A DNA stretch of 38,296 bases from Solirubrobacterales bacterium (GTDB taxonomy: Bacteria > Actinomycetota > Thermoleophilia > Solirubrobacterales > Solirubrobacteraceae): NCBI GenBank assembly GCA_003133565.1, contig PKYB01000099.1, positions 790 to 39,085 of the forward strand, read 5' to 3'. Shown piece by piece: positions 24,302 through 33,362 of the stretch. Each line of letters opens with the position of its first letter. The first letter of the stretch is position 1. The notes beneath the pieces were generated by a model that did not search any database, was not told the DNA's origin, and saw only the letters and a program-made list of their open reading frames with translations. The position numbers and the translations under genes are program-made.

Positions 24302-25411
24302 ATGGCAGTCGCTACTAAGGATTCGATTCTGGACCGCGTCGAGGAGCTGCTCGGCGACGACGCCGACACGCTGCTCACACATCGCTGCGACACATTCGAC
24401 AGCTCACTGCTGCACCTCCCGGGCTCGGATTTTGTGGACCGCGTGCTCGCCGCCAGCGACCGCTCCAACACCACTTTGCGCAACTTCCAGCTGATGCTCG
24501 GCCATGGCCGCCTCGCCGACACCGGCTACCTCAGCATCTTGCCGGTAGACCAGGGGATCGAGCACAGCGCCGGCGCGAGCTTTGCCAAGAACCCCTCTTA
24601 CTTCGATCCGAACGCAATCGTCGAACTGGCAATCGAAGGCGGGTGCAACGCCGTCGCCTCGACGGTCGGCGTGCTCGGCGCGGTCAGTCGCCGCTACGCC
24701 CACCGCATCCCGTTCATCGTCAAGATCAACCACAACGAGCTTCTGACGTATCCAAACCGCTTTGACCAGGTGCTGTTCGCAAGCGTGCAGCGTTCATTCG
24801 AGCTCGGCGCCGTCGGCGTCGGCGCGACGATCTACTTCGGCAGCGAGCAGAGCACGCGCCAGCTCGTGGAGATCGCCCACTGCTTCGAGGAGGCGCACCG
24901 CCTCGGCATGTTCACCGTCCTCTGGTGCTACCTGCGCAACCCGGCGTTCAAGCAGGGTGGCGTCGACTACTCGCTGTCGGCCGACCTCACCGGCCAGGCG
25001 AACCACCTGGGCGTGACGATCGAGGCCGACATCATCAAGCAGAAGCTGGCCGTCAACAACGGCGGCTACCTAGCGCTCGAGAAGGTCACCGTCGCCGCCG
25101 ACGAGGGTGACTACGGCATGACCTCGGACCTCGTGTACTCAAAGCTCACCAGCGATCACCCGATCGATCTCTGCCGCTACCAGGTCGCCAACTGCTATCT
25201 GGGGCGCGTTCCGCTGATCAACAGCGGTGGCGCGTCGAGCGGTGCAGGCGACCTCGCGGAGGCGGTCCGGACCGCGGTCATCAACAAACGCGCCGGCGGC
25301 ACGGGCCTGATCGTGGGCCGCAAGGCATTCCAGCGACCACTCGAGGAGGGCGTCGCACTGATCCACGCGGTCCAGGACGTCTACCTGGAACCGGGGATCA
25401 CGATCGCGTAA
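24302..25411 (+). CDS. fbaB: Class I fructose-bisphosphate aldolase (DhnA/FbaB type)
   Basis: A protein of 369 residues. [15 protein letters not shown] near 80, [13 protein letters not shown] near 140, [10 protein letters not shown] near 175 and [21 protein letters not shown] near 237-256 follow the archaeal/E. coli FbaB pattern, with Lys246 in ADIIKQK as the likely Schiff-base residue. [18 protein letters not shown] and [15 protein letters not shown] form the C-terminal phosphate site. It interconverts fructose 1,6-bisphosphate with DHAP and glyceraldehyde 3-phosphate in the cytosol. Placed between two Gmd-type genes, it may feed fructose 6-phosphate and mannose metabolism during gluconeogenic growth, or may simply be a housekeeping gene. 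Its end overlaps the convergent Gmd-like gene by 14 bases. Confidence 0.92.
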   Translation: MAVATKDSILDRVEELLGDDADTLLTHRCDTFDSSLLHLPGSDFVDRVLAASDRSNTTLRNFQLMLGHGRLADTGYLSILPVDQGIEHSAGASFAKNPSYFDPNAIVELAIEGGCNAVASTVGVLGAVSRRYAHRIPFIVKINHNELLTYPNRFDQVLFASVQRSFELGAVGVGATIYFGSEQSTRQLVEIAHCFEEAHRLGMFTVLWCYLRNPAFKQGGVDYSLSADLTGQANHLGVTIEADIIKQKLAVNNGGYLALEKVTVAADEGDYGMTSDLVYSKLTSDHPIDLCRYQVANCYLGRVPLINSGGASSGAGDLAEAVRTAVINKRAGGTGLIVGRKAFQRPLEEGVALIHAVQDVYLEPGITIA

Positions 25412-26381
25412 CGCCGGCGCCGAGTTCCGCGAGGTCGGCGCGCACCATCTCACCGACGAGCTCCGCGAAGCTCACCTGTGCCGACCAGCGCAGGCGCTCA
25501 CGCGCGCGCGAGGGATCGCCCACCGGGTCGCTGGCTTCGTGCTCACGAACGAAGCGCTGGTCGACGCGTAGATGCGCCTCGGGGTCGATGCCGACGATCG
25601 CAAAGGCGGTATCGACGAGCTCGCGGACGGTGTGACCGACGCCGCTCGCGAGCACGAAATCGGAGGGCTCCGGTTCGGCCGCCATCGCCTGCAGCCCCCG
25701 CACGACATCGCTCGCAGCCGACCAGTCACGCACGGCACTCAGATCTCCGAGCACGATCTCCTGCGCCTGCCCGAGGCTGATTGCCGCGACGCCACGCGAC
25801 ACCTTGCGCGAGATGTACCTTTCCGGCCGCCGCGGGGACTCGTGATTGAAGAGGATGGCCGAGGAAACGTGCAGCCCTTCACCTTCGCGCGCAAGGGCAA
25901 CCAGCTGGTGCACGGAGAGCTTCGCAACGCCGTAGGGGGAGCTTGGAGCGCAAATTGTGGCCTCGTCCTGGGGGCTCGGCGCCGCCTCGCCAAAGATCTC
26001 TCGCGAACTCGCGACGACCACGTGCGCTTCCGCCGCGTGGTCGCGCACGGCCGCAAGCAGCTCGGCTCCACCGCCGGCAATCGCGCGAATCGTCAGCGAC
26101 GGCGCGCGCCAGGAGTCTGGAACGAACGCCGGTCCGGCGAGATGGTAGATCTCCGCCGGCTCGACCTCGGCCACCACCCCGCCGAGCTGGCCGGGGACGT
26201 CCAGGTCGGCCTCGTGCAGCACGAGCTGCTCGCGCACAGCGGAAAGGTTCGGCAGCTCGCGCGCCAGCGGCCCGCGCAGCGTCCCGTGCACCTCGGCACC
26301 CTCAGCGCAGAGGAGTTCGGCGAGATAGGACCCGTCCTGCCCGGAGATGCCCGTGATCAGAACCCGTCGTGACACGCTCAC
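25398..26381 (-). CDS. Gmd-like extended SDR (sugar nucleotide dehydratase/reductase)
   Basis: A protein of 327 residues. The GTG overlaps the upstream epimerase stop (GTGA). [18 protein letters not shown] and [19 protein letters not shown] are Gmd signatures; ASSREIFG and SPYGVAK hold the Ser/Glu and Tyr/Lys active-site residues. It diverges from the gene at 23274: Arg replaces the Ser before Glu, the substrate loops are shorter, and the central region is Ala-rich. It may be a second GDP-mannose 4,6-dehydratase, or a relative that evolved toward 4-reduction (Rmd-like). The pairing with an epimerase supports a nucleotide-sugar role. Confidence 0.82.
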   Translation of the reverse strand: MSVSRRVLITGISGQDGSYLAELLCAEGAEVHGTLRGPLARELPNLSAVREQLVLHEADLDVPGQLGGVVAEVEPAEIYHLAGPAFVPDSWRAPSLTIRAIAGGGAELLAAVRDHAAEAHVVVASSREIFGEAAPSPQDEATICAPSSPYGVAKLSVHQLVALAREGEGLHVSSAILFNHESPRRPERYISRKVSRGVAAISLGQAQEIVLGDLSAVRDWSAASDVVRGLQAMAAEPEPSDFVLASGVGHTVRELVDTAFAIVGIDPEAHLRVDQRFVREHEASDPVGDPSRARERLRWSAQVSFAELVGEMVRADLAELGAGVTRS

Positions 26382-27322
26382 TGCTGGAGTGTGGCTTGGC
26401 TCGCGTCGAGCGTCATGCGCAACCCGTCGCGGATTGTGACGGCGGGCTCCCATCCGAGCAGCTCCCGGGCCCGGCCGACGTCAAGGCAGCTACGTGCGAG
26501 CTCGCCAAGGCGTGGCGGCGCGAAGTTCGCCGTGAAATCGTCCACTCCGGCGAGCTCCCCGAGCACCCCGACGAGCTCGAGCACCGAGGTCTCGCGGGAA
26601 GTTCCGATGTTGATCGGCCCGCTCGCGTCGCTCGTGACGGCGAGAAGGTTCGCGCCAACGACGTCGCCAACGTAGACATAGTCGCGCGTTTGCTTGCCGT
26701 CGCCAAAGATCGTCGGCTGCCTACCCGTGGCAAGGCAGCCACAGAAGATCGCAATCACACCGGCTTCTCCAAGCGGATCCTGACGCGGTCCATAGACGTT
26801 GCCGTAGCGCAGGGTCACCGACGATAGCCCGTAGAGACGCTCGTAAAGTCCCAGGTAGCCTTCAGCCGCTAGCTTGCTCTGCCCGTAGGCTGCCTCCGGC
26901 AGCGGAGTCTCTGTTTCGGGCGAAGGCAGCGTTTGAGCATCGCCGTAGATCGCGCCGCCGGTGGAGCTGTTGACGACCCGCGCGACACCGTGCCGGTGAG
27001 CAGCCTGGAGCACGTTGATCGTGCCCCCGACGTTGATCGTCGCATCCCACGCCGGATCGTCAACCGACTTGCGGACGTCGATCTGTGCCGCAAGGTGAAA
27101 GATCGCGTCTGGCGCGGCGGCCGCGACGACGGCGGCAAGACGCTCGGCGTCGCGTATGTCGAGGACGTGCAGCTCGGCGCCGGCAGCGATCGCGCCTGTG
27201 AGGTTCGCCTGCTTGCCGGTCGAGAGGTCATCGACGACCGTAACCCGGTCGCCGCGGGCGAGCAACGCATCGACGAGATTGGAACCGATGAACCCGGCGC
27301 CGCCGGTTACGAGTGCCCGCAT
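26378..27322 (-). CDS. NAD-dependent sugar epimerase, GalE-like
   Basis: A protein of 314 residues. [19 protein letters not shown] is the NAD site, VVDDLSTGKQANL the ribose loop, NSSTGGAIYGD the Ser/Thr strand, and AAYGQSKLAAE the Tyr-x-x-x-Lys pair. RYGNVYGPRQDP and FGDGKQTRDYVYVGDVV are typical of UDP-glucose/GlcNAc 4-epimerase relatives. It probably interconverts UDP-Glc/Gal or UDP-GlcNAc/GalNAc for the glycan. GGA replaces the usual GGS, GGT or AAV after SST, so the precise substrate is uncertain. It is the first gene of a two-gene operon and has a -10 box 9 bases upstream. Confidence 0.87.
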   Translation of the reverse strand: MRALVTGGAGFIGSNLVDALLARGDRVTVVDDLSTGKQANLTGAIAAGAELHVLDIRDAERLAAVVAAAAPDAIFHLAAQIDVRKSVDDPAWDATINVGGTINVLQAAHRHGVARVVNSSTGGAIYGDAQTLPSPETETPLPEAAYGQSKLAAEGYLGLYERLYGLSSVTLRYGNVYGPRQDPLGEAGVIAIFCGCLATGRQPTIFGDGKQTRDYVYVGDVVGANLLAVTSDASGPINIGTSRETSVLELVGVLGELAGVDDFTANFAPPRLGELARSCLDVGRARELLGWEPAVTIRDGLRMTLDASQATLQQ

Positions 27323-27331
27323 CGTCCACGG

Positions 27332-27337
27332 ATCCTA
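27332..27337 (-). promoter_or_regulatory. -10 box TAGGAT for gene 26378-27322
   Basis: TAGGAT ends 9 bases before the ATG at 27322, giving a predicted leaderless transcript divergent from the gene at 27406. Confidence 0.5.
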
Positions 27338-27389
27338 GAAGGAGCGTCAGGCGGGCGTCGAGGCACGCTTTGCCAGCGCGGCGCAAACG

Positions 27390-27395
27390 TAGACT
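27390..27395 (+). promoter_or_regulatory. -10 box TAGACT for gene 27406-29073
   Basis: TAGACT ends 10 bases before the GTG at 27406. No Shine-Dalgarno is seen. The hexamer is the same as in front of the wbpA-like gene. Confidence 0.5.
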
Positions 27396-27405
27396 CTGGC
27401 AGAGC

Positions 27406-29073
27406 GTGGCCCCATCCGCGACGATCATCATTCCGACCCGTGACCGGCCCGACTATCTCGACGTCGCGCTCACTTCGATCGCCGGTCAGGCGCGTCGTGA
27501 CGGTGCCGAGATGGTTGTAGTCGACGATGGCCACGACAATACGACAGAGCAGGTTGGCCTCCGCCACGGCGCCCGCTACGTCGCCCTCGGCTCCCCGCGT
27601 GGGCTCAACGCCGCACGGAACGCAGGCATCGACGCCGCGCAATCCGAACTCCTGATCTTTGTCGACGACGACGTCGAGGTCGACCCAGGCTGGCTCAGCG
27701 CCTACCTCGACGCGGCCAAGCGTCTGCCACACGTCGGCGTCTTCACAGGGCCAATCCACGCCCGCCTGGAAGGGCGCGCTGCGCAGCGGCAAACGTGTGG
27801 ACGTGAGGGCGCGCCGATTACCAACCAGGACCACGGCGACGGCGACCGCGACGTTGTCAGCGGCTGGGGAGCGAACCTGGCGATCCGCGCTGAGACGTTC
27901 AGGACCTTCGGGCGGTTCGATGAGCAGCTCCCTGTCGGCACCGGCGACGAGCTCGAGTGGGAGCAGCACTATCTCGACGCTGGCGGGCGTATCCGCTACG
28001 TCGCCGCGGCGGCGCTCGACCACCGGCGTGCCCCCGCGGACGCGACGCTTTGGGCACTCGCTCGCGCCGCCGCGCGGAGGGGTGTAACGGCGCGCCGCTT
28101 TGACGAGCGCACGAGCGCCGCGCCAGCGCTGCGATCTGAGCTACGCACCCTCGCCGGCTGCATCTGGCACACGTTTGGTCGTCGCTGCGCCAACGGTCCC
28201 GTCCTCGCCGCCCACAGCGCTGGGCGGCTCGTCGCGGCACTTCGCCCACAGGGCCCTCCAACGCCCGCCCACAAGGGTGAGGACTTCCTCTCGGGCGAGA
28301 GCGGGACGGTCGGCGGACGCCGTGACGCGATCCGCGCGCTCGCCGATGCGGGCCTTGACGTGCTCGCGCTGCCGACGCGCGTCGCGCTTGCCCGCGCCGC
28401 ACGCCGCCAGCCGCCCCGGCGCGAGGTGCTCGTCATTTCCGCCGCGCGCCCGGAGCGCACGGAGACCTACGAAGCCGCGATTGCCGAGCTGCGCCGCACG
28501 CGTCACGCGCTCACCATCGCGGTGCGCGACGCCGGCTCGCTCGGGCGATTTGAGAACTTCAACCTGTTACTCGCCACTCAGTCGCTTGAGCGCTTCGACT
28601 GGCTGCTCCTGCTCGACGACGACGTGACCCTCCCCCGCGGCTTCCTCGACGGGTTTATCCACCAAGCCGAACGCCACCAACTGCGCCTTGCGCAGCCAGC
28701 GCACCGGCTCCGCTCGCACGCCGCCTGGCGTGTAACGCGCCGGCGGGCGCGCAGCGTCGTGCGCGAGACGGCGTTCGTCGAGATCGGACCGGTCACCGCG
28801 CTGCACCGCGATACGCTCGCGGTGCTGCTGCCATTCCCGCCGCTGCGGATGGGCTGGGGGCTTGACGCCCACTGGTCCGCGCTGGCGCGCGCACACGGCT
28901 GGCGCATGGGCGTCATCGATGCGCTGCCGGTGGCGCACCTCGTCGCTCCGACTGCCGCGGCCTATGCGCGCGAGGACGCGGTCGCCGAGGCGCGGTCCTT
29001 CCTGAGCGATCACGCCTATCTTCCGGCAAGCGAGTTGCAGCGCACGCTCGTCGTTCACCGTCGATGCGCGTAG
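27406..29073 (+). CDS. Two-domain GT2 glycosyltransferase
   Basis: A protein of 555 residues from GTG 27406; an in-frame extension to 27313 would overlap the divergent gene and miss the promoter. Domain one (about 1-250) shows ATIIIPTRDRPDYLDVAL, EMVVVDDGHDNTT near 37, LLIFVDDDVEVDPGWL near 82 and GTGDELEWEQHYL near 180, a complete GT-A enzyme. Domain two (about 360-550) begins with EVLVISAARPERTETY and has DWLLLLDDDVTLPRGFLDGF and GWGLDAHWSALARAHGW, a second GT-A-like unit lacking a standard first half. The region between is basic and Ala-rich. Such fusions may add two sugars in succession. The gene overlaps the next GT4 gene by 10 bases. Confidence 0.85.
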   Translation: MAPSATIIIPTRDRPDYLDVALTSIAGQARRDGAEMVVVDDGHDNTTEQVGLRHGARYVALGSPRGLNAARNAGIDAAQSELLIFVDDDVEVDPGWLSAYLDAAKRLPHVGVFTGPIHARLEGRAAQRQTCGREGAPITNQDHGDGDRDVVSGWGANLAIRAETFRTFGRFDEQLPVGTGDELEWEQHYLDAGGRIRYVAAAALDHRRAPADATLWALARAAARRGVTARRFDERTSAAPALRSELRTLAGCIWHTFGRRCANGPVLAAHSAGRLVAALRPQGPPTPAHKGEDFLSGESGTVGGRRDAIRALADAGLDVLALPTRVALARAARRQPPRREVLVISAARPERTETYEAAIAELRRTRHALTIAVRDAGSLGRFENFNLLLATQSLERFDWLLLLDDDVTLPRGFLDGFIHQAERHQLRLAQPAHRLRSHAAWRVTRRRARSVVRETAFVEIGPVTALHRDTLAVLLPFPPLRMGWGLDAHWSALARAHGWRMGVIDALPVAHLVAPTAAAYAREDAVAEARSFLSDHAYLPASELQRTLVVHRRCA

Positions 29074-30143
29074 TGGACGACGCGTCCAAGCCGGTGCTCT
29101 TCGTCACCGGACACGTTCCTGCCAGTCGCCGCGGCGCGTTTGTCGCGCTACATCAGCGCACGCCGATCGAGCTCGCGTTGTTTGGCGGGCGCTACTTGCA
29201 CGGCGCGCCGCCCGGCGGTGCGCCCGCAGAACTGCCGAGCCGGACGGTGCGCCAGCGCGAGGTTGGCGCACTGGTCCGCTCGAAGAACTATCGCGCGGTG
29301 ATCGTGGGCACCGGCGGGCGCGTTGCGTTGCCGCTCGCCTGGCGTGCCTCGCGGCGCGCCGATGTGCCGTTCATCTTCTGGGCAGCGCTCTGGCGCACCC
29401 CACGGATAGCCGCCCATCTCGCGGCCTGGCCGCTGATGGCGCAGATCTACCGCGAAGCCGCCGCGGTCGTAACTTACGGCCCACACGTCAGCCGCTACGT
29501 CGCAGCCCACGGCGCGCGCCGCATCTTCGTCGCACCACAGGCCGTCGATAACGACTTCTGGTCCGGCCGAGCCGAGGCGCGCAGCGACGACCGCTTCGCC
29601 TTCCTGTTCGTTGGTCGACCGGCTCCCGAGAAGGGCCTCGCCGTGCTCCTAGACGCCTGGCAGCGCTCTGGCTTGGGAGCCGGCGCGGCGACGCTCACGC
29701 TCGTCGGCGAGCACCGCGTCGAGGCCGAGGGCGTGCGTTCGGTAGGAACGCTCGACGCCTTCCAGTTGCGCAACTCTTACGCGGCTTGTGACGTTCTTGT
29801 CATACCGTCGATCCGGACCCGGCGATTTATCGAGCCTTGGGCGCTGGTCGCCAACGAAGCCATGAACCAGGCGTGCGCAATCATCTCGAGCGACGCGGTC
29901 GGCGCCGCTGCCGGAGGCCTAGTGCGCCACGGGCGCAACGGCCTGGTCGTGCCTGCGCACGATCCGGCCGCCCTCGCCGCTGCCCTGCGTGCGCTCGCGG
30001 AGGACCGAGAACGCTGTGCAGAGCTCGGCAAAACGGGCAGTCGGGATGTCATGGGCTACACCTACGAGGGGTGGGCCGACGGATTTGCCCAGGCGCTCGC
30101 CGGCTCCGCATCCGCCAGCAGCACTGGTAGCGTGACACTGTGA
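29064..30143 (+). CDS. GT4 family glycosyltransferase
   Basis: A protein of 359 residues whose ATG overlaps the preceding stop. It is a GT-B fold: the N-terminal domain contains VIVGTGGRVALPLAWRA and FIFWAALW, and the C-terminal domain begins with FAFLFVGRPAPEKGLAVLL near 188. It continues with SVGTLDAFQLRNSYAACDVLVIPSI and EPWALVANEAMNQACAIISSDAVGAA, which carries the conserved E-x7-E nucleotide-sugar site (E at the start of EPWAL, E of NEAMN). It is a retaining transferase using a nucleotide sugar at the cytoplasmic face. Part of the plus-strand operon 27406-32765 with the polymerase. Confidence 0.86.
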   Translation: MRVVDDASKPVLFVTGHVPASRRGAFVALHQRTPIELALFGGRYLHGAPPGGAPAELPSRTVRQREVGALVRSKNYRAVIVGTGGRVALPLAWRASRRADVPFIFWAALWRTPRIAAHLAAWPLMAQIYREAAAVVTYGPHVSRYVAAHGARRIFVAPQAVDNDFWSGRAEARSDDRFAFLFVGRPAPEKGLAVLLDAWQRSGLGAGAATLTLVGEHRVEAEGVRSVGTLDAFQLRNSYAACDVLVIPSIRTRRFIEPWALVANEAMNQACAIISSDAVGAAAGGLVRHGRNGLVVPAHDPAALAAALRALAEDRERCAELGKTGSRDVMGYTYEGWADGFAQALAGSASASSTGSVTL

Positions 30144-30667
30144 GGCGCATCTGCGCTCTGCTGGCGCTGGTCGCTGCGCTGTTGGCGCTGGCGCCCGCCG
30201 CTGCGTCCGCGAAGACTAAGAAGCCCCCGCGGAAGCTGCCCACCGCAGTGGCGGCCCTGATCAACGACTGCCTCGTCCACGACGGGGTGCTTACCCACCA
30301 CTACTCGGCGACGCTGCTGAAGGATGCGCTCGCCGATCTGCCGACCGACATCGCCGAATACACAACGTGCGCCGACGCGATCCGCCAAGCAGAGCTCGCG
30401 GAGATTGCTCCCGCACGCAACTTGCCGGGCGGGGACGGCGACAAGGACGCGCAGTCAAAGCTCGACCAGGGCGAGAAGCTCGGCGGCAAGCCGGTCGATC
30501 TCGACGGTCACAACGTCGCCGTGGGTGCGGTCGTGTTGCACGGCGGCTCGTTGCTCGACACGCTGCCCACCCCGCTGCTGCTCGTGCTCGTCGCGCTGAT
30601 CGCGATCGCCGGAGTCCCGCTAACCCAAGCCGCCCGTCGACTTGTCCGCGCACGCCGCGCCCGTTAG
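30140..30667 (+). CDS. Small secreted, C-terminally membrane-anchored protein
   Basis: A protein of 175 residues from a GTG overlapping the GT4 stop (GTGA). It has a clear signal peptide (residues 1-24, cut likely after ASA), a basic Lys/Pro stretch, a conserved-looking extracytoplasmic core with two Cys (C44, C77: NDCLVHDGVLTHHYSA and DLPTDIAEYTTCADAI), a polar Gly/Asp linker, a transmembrane helix (about 143-160) and an Arg-rich cytoplasmic tail. I do not know its function. The next gene, the polymerase, starts inside its end, so they are probably made together; an accessory role in polymerisation or export on the outer face is a reasonable guess. Confidence 0.75.
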   Translation: MRRICALLALVAALLALAPAAASAKTKKPPRKLPTAVAALINDCLVHDGVLTHHYSATLLKDALADLPTDIAEYTTCADAIRQAELAEIAPARNLPGGDGDKDAQSKLDQGEKLGGKPVDLDGHNVAVGAVVLHGGSLLDTLPTPLLLVLVALIAIAGVPLTQAARRLVRARRAR

Positions 30668-32765
30668 CCGGCCGGCCGGCGCGCAGCCCGCGGCCAGCGC
30701 TCTGCGGAGCGCCGCGGGCCGCTCCTGGCTATCGGTCACGATCGCCGCGGCGATCGCCGCGGTCTGCTTCGGCGCGACCGGTGGCCTCGATCTCGGTTCG
30801 GCGACGACTGCCGAGATGGCCCTGACACTAGGCTCGGGCGCGCTCGTCGCGAGCGCGATCGCACTCGACTGCTCGAGCCAAGTCAAGCTCTGGGGTGGCG
30901 GCGCGGCGATCGCGTTTTTTGCCCTGGCGGCCTTCACCGCGCTATCGGTCGCATGGTCGGCTGAGCCGTCCGACTCTTGGATCGAAGCGAGTCGCACGCT
31001 TAGCTACGCGGCGACTTTCGCCGGTGCGATCGCGCTCGTGCGTCTCGCTCCGGGGCGCTGGCGGAGCGTTATCGCCGGCGTCGCCCTCGCCACGGTTGTC
31101 GTCTCGGCCTATGCGGTGATGACGAAGATCATCCCTGAGGTGCTCGCAACCGGGCCCACTTTTGCCCGCCTCAACGCGCCGTTCAACTACTGGAACGCAG
31201 TTGGGCTGACCGCCGCGCTCGGCGTCCCGCCGTGCCTGTGGTTTGGCACACGCCGCGAGGGTCACGGCACGCTCGTCGGACTCGCGGCGCCCGCAATCTG
31301 TCTCCTGCTGGTCACGCTGCTTCTCTGCTACTCACGCGGTGCCCTCATCGCGCTCGCTTTTGGGCTGGCCTTCTGGTTCACCGTCACGCCGCTGCGTCTG
31401 CGTGCGGCATCGGTGCTTGGGATCGGTGCACTCGGCACCCTCGTGGTAATCGCCTGGACCTTTGCCCAGCCCGCACTCACCACCGACGACACCGCGCTTG
31501 CCGCGCGGAGCGCCGCGGGACACGACCTGGGAGCGATACTCGCGATCACGCTCGTGCTCTGCGCCGTGGCCGGTCTCGTGCTGCGCTTCGCGACGGTCCG
31601 CCGCCCAGCGGCGCCGCGGACGCGCTATCGCATCGGGGTCGCGCTCGTCGTCGCCCTCGCGCTCGTTCCCGTCGCCGGAGCGATCGCCCTGGCAGCGAGC
31701 TCGCGCGGTCTCGCCGGCTCGATCTCGCACGACTGGAGCACGCTCACGGACACGCACCCGAACGTGGGGAACAGCGCAAACCGCCTGACCGCGCTCGGCA
31801 GCGAGCGCGCGCTCTATTGGGACGTCGCGTGGAAGGCGTATGAGGGGAGCTCGATCATCGGCAACGGCGCCGGAAGCTATACAACGGTGTTTCTGCGCTA
31901 CGCGGACACTTCGTCGACCGCCGCCAATGCGCATGGATACATCGTCCAGACGCTCGCCGACCTCGGTCTCGTCGGGCTCGCTCTGAGCCTCGTGCTCGCG
32001 GCGTTGTGGGTACGCGCCGCGGTCGCCGCGGCAGGACCGTTCAGGCATCGCGCCGCTGTCCACGCCAACGAGTCGGCGGAGCGCATCGGGCTGCTGACGC
32101 TGATCACCTGCGTCGTGATCTTCACCGTTCACTCAGGCATCGACATCACCTGGTTCGTGCCCGGCGACGCGATGATCGCGCTGCTCTGCGCCGGCTGGGT
32201 GGCAGGTCGCGGACCGCACGGCTCGGTGCTCCCCCGGGGGCGGCCGCGGCTCGCGACGCTCCGCAACCTGCGCTTTGGCTGGATCGCGGCGGCCGCCATC
32301 GTCACCACCTTGCTCGTCGCCTGGGCGCAGTGGCAGCCTCTCCGCTCGCAGGACGCCACGGGTGCTGCGTTCATCGCAAACGCCAACCACAACTACGTGC
32401 TCGCGCGCGCCCAGGCAACCACTGCGATCGCCGAGGACCCACTCGATTACCTACCACTCGTGCAGCTCGCCTACGCCCAGGCTGGCCTACACGACCCAAA
32501 CGCCGGCGAACTCACGATGCAGCGCGCCGTGGAACTGCAGCCCTCCAACCCAAACACGTGGTTCGAGCTTGCCTATTACGAGTTTTACGAGCTCGGCGCC
32601 ACCGCCACTGCGCAAAGGGACCTGGCACCGGCGCTCTACCTTGACCCACAGTCGCACGAGTACCAGCAGCTCTACCTCGCGCTACTACCCCCCGTCCCGC
32701 CGCCGCGGGTCGTCCACCACCGCGTCAAGCACGCGCCGGGTCACGGTCACCCAACGCGCTCATAG
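30642..32765 (+). CDS. wzy: Wzy/O-antigen-ligase-like polymerase with C-terminal TPR
   Basis: A protein of 707 residues from a TTG that overlaps the preceding gene by 26 bases. About 12 transmembrane helices occupy residues 28-570. A long extracytoplasmic loop around 375-430 contains RALYWDVAWKAYEGS, IIGNGAGSYTTVFLRY and NAHGYIVQTLADLGLVGLAL, the Wzy_C (O-antigen ligase) signature with its conserved Gly and His. After the last helix, about 130 residues form TPR-like helices (NHNYVLARAQATTAIAEDP, LTMQRAVELQPSNPNTW) and a His/Pro-rich end. It polymerises or ligates lipid-linked repeat units on the outer face. The 3' end overlaps the convergent GNAT gene by 41 bases. Confidence 0.87.
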   Translation: MSAHAAPVSRPAGAQPAASALRSAAGRSWLSVTIAAAIAAVCFGATGGLDLGSATTAEMALTLGSGALVASAIALDCSSQVKLWGGGAAIAFFALAAFTALSVAWSAEPSDSWIEASRTLSYAATFAGAIALVRLAPGRWRSVIAGVALATVVVSAYAVMTKIIPEVLATGPTFARLNAPFNYWNAVGLTAALGVPPCLWFGTRREGHGTLVGLAAPAICLLLVTLLLCYSRGALIALAFGLAFWFTVTPLRLRAASVLGIGALGTLVVIAWTFAQPALTTDDTALAARSAAGHDLGAILAITLVLCAVAGLVLRFATVRRPAAPRTRYRIGVALVVALALVPVAGAIALAASSRGLAGSISHDWSTLTDTHPNVGNSANRLTALGSERALYWDVAWKAYEGSSIIGNGAGSYTTVFLRYADTSSTAANAHGYIVQTLADLGLVGLALSLVLAALWVRAAVAAAGPFRHRAAVHANESAERIGLLTLITCVVIFTVHSGIDITWFVPGDAMIALLCAGWVAGRGPHGSVLPRGRPRLATLRNLRFGWIAAAAIVTTLLVAWAQWQPLRSQDATGAAFIANANHNYVLARAQATTAIAEDPLDYLPLVQLAYAQAGLHDPNAGELTMQRAVELQPSNPNTWFELAYYEFYELGATATAQRDLAPALYLDPQSHEYQQLYLALLPPVPPPRVVHHRVKHAPGHGHPTRS

Positions 32766-33303
32766 CGCGCCAGTCGACGGCAGTGACCGCATAGATGACG
32801 TGGTCGATGACGCGGTCCTCAATGCGCTCGGCGCCGCGCAGGATTCCCTCCTCGCGGAAGCCGAGGCGTTCGGGTATCGCTCGGCTGCGGGAGTTGTGCA
32901 CGCCCGCCCGGATTTCGACGCGGCACAGCTCCCAGGCGTCAAACGCGTGACCGATAAGCGCCCGCACGGCAAGCGTCATCGTGCCGGCCCCCTGGTGGGC
33001 CTGCGCGAGCCAGTAACCGATGCTGGTCGAGCGGCGCGGCCAGTCGATGGCGTGGAAGCCGGCAACGCCGATGATCTGCTCGTCCGCGAGGACCGCCATC
33101 TGTAGGCCGCGGTTCTCGGCGAGCTGGCGTCGCGCCGAGCGAACAAAGACAAGCGAGTCCGCGACGCTGCGGGTCTGACCGACGAAGGGCATCCAGCGCG
33201 CGAGATGTTTGCGGTTCGCGTCGATCAGCACGAACAGCTCCTCGGCATCGGATGCATCGAGCAGTCGCATTGCGCGACCGTCGCCGAGCTCAAAGCGGAG
33301 CAT
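32725..33303 (-). CDS. GNAT acetyltransferase, RimJ/RimL type
   Basis: A protein of 192 residues. DLRF-like N-terminus (MLRFELGDGRAMRLLDASD), ELFVLIDANRKHLARWMPF, then IIGVAGFHAIDWPRRSTSIGYWLAQAHQGAGTMTLAVRALIGHAF, where GYWL...QGAGTMT is the acetyl-CoA loop, and VEIRAGVHNSRSRAIPERLGFREEG. This is the RimL-like family that acetylates N-terminal Ser/Ala of ribosomal proteins or small molecules. A link to the glycan is not evident. It is convergent with, and overlaps, the polymerase gene. Confidence 0.88.
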   Translation of the reverse strand: MLRFELGDGRAMRLLDASDAEELFVLIDANRKHLARWMPFVGQTRSVADSLVFVRSARRQLAENRGLQMAVLADEQIIGVAGFHAIDWPRRSTSIGYWLAQAHQGAGTMTLAVRALIGHAFDAWELCRVEIRAGVHNSRSRAIPERLGFREEGILRGAERIEDRVIDHVIYAVTAVDWRAMSALGDRDPARA

Positions 33304-33362
33304 CGATTAAGTATGCGCTCTCGAGCACCTCGGCCGGCGCATACAGCAAGCCGGCCCGCGGG

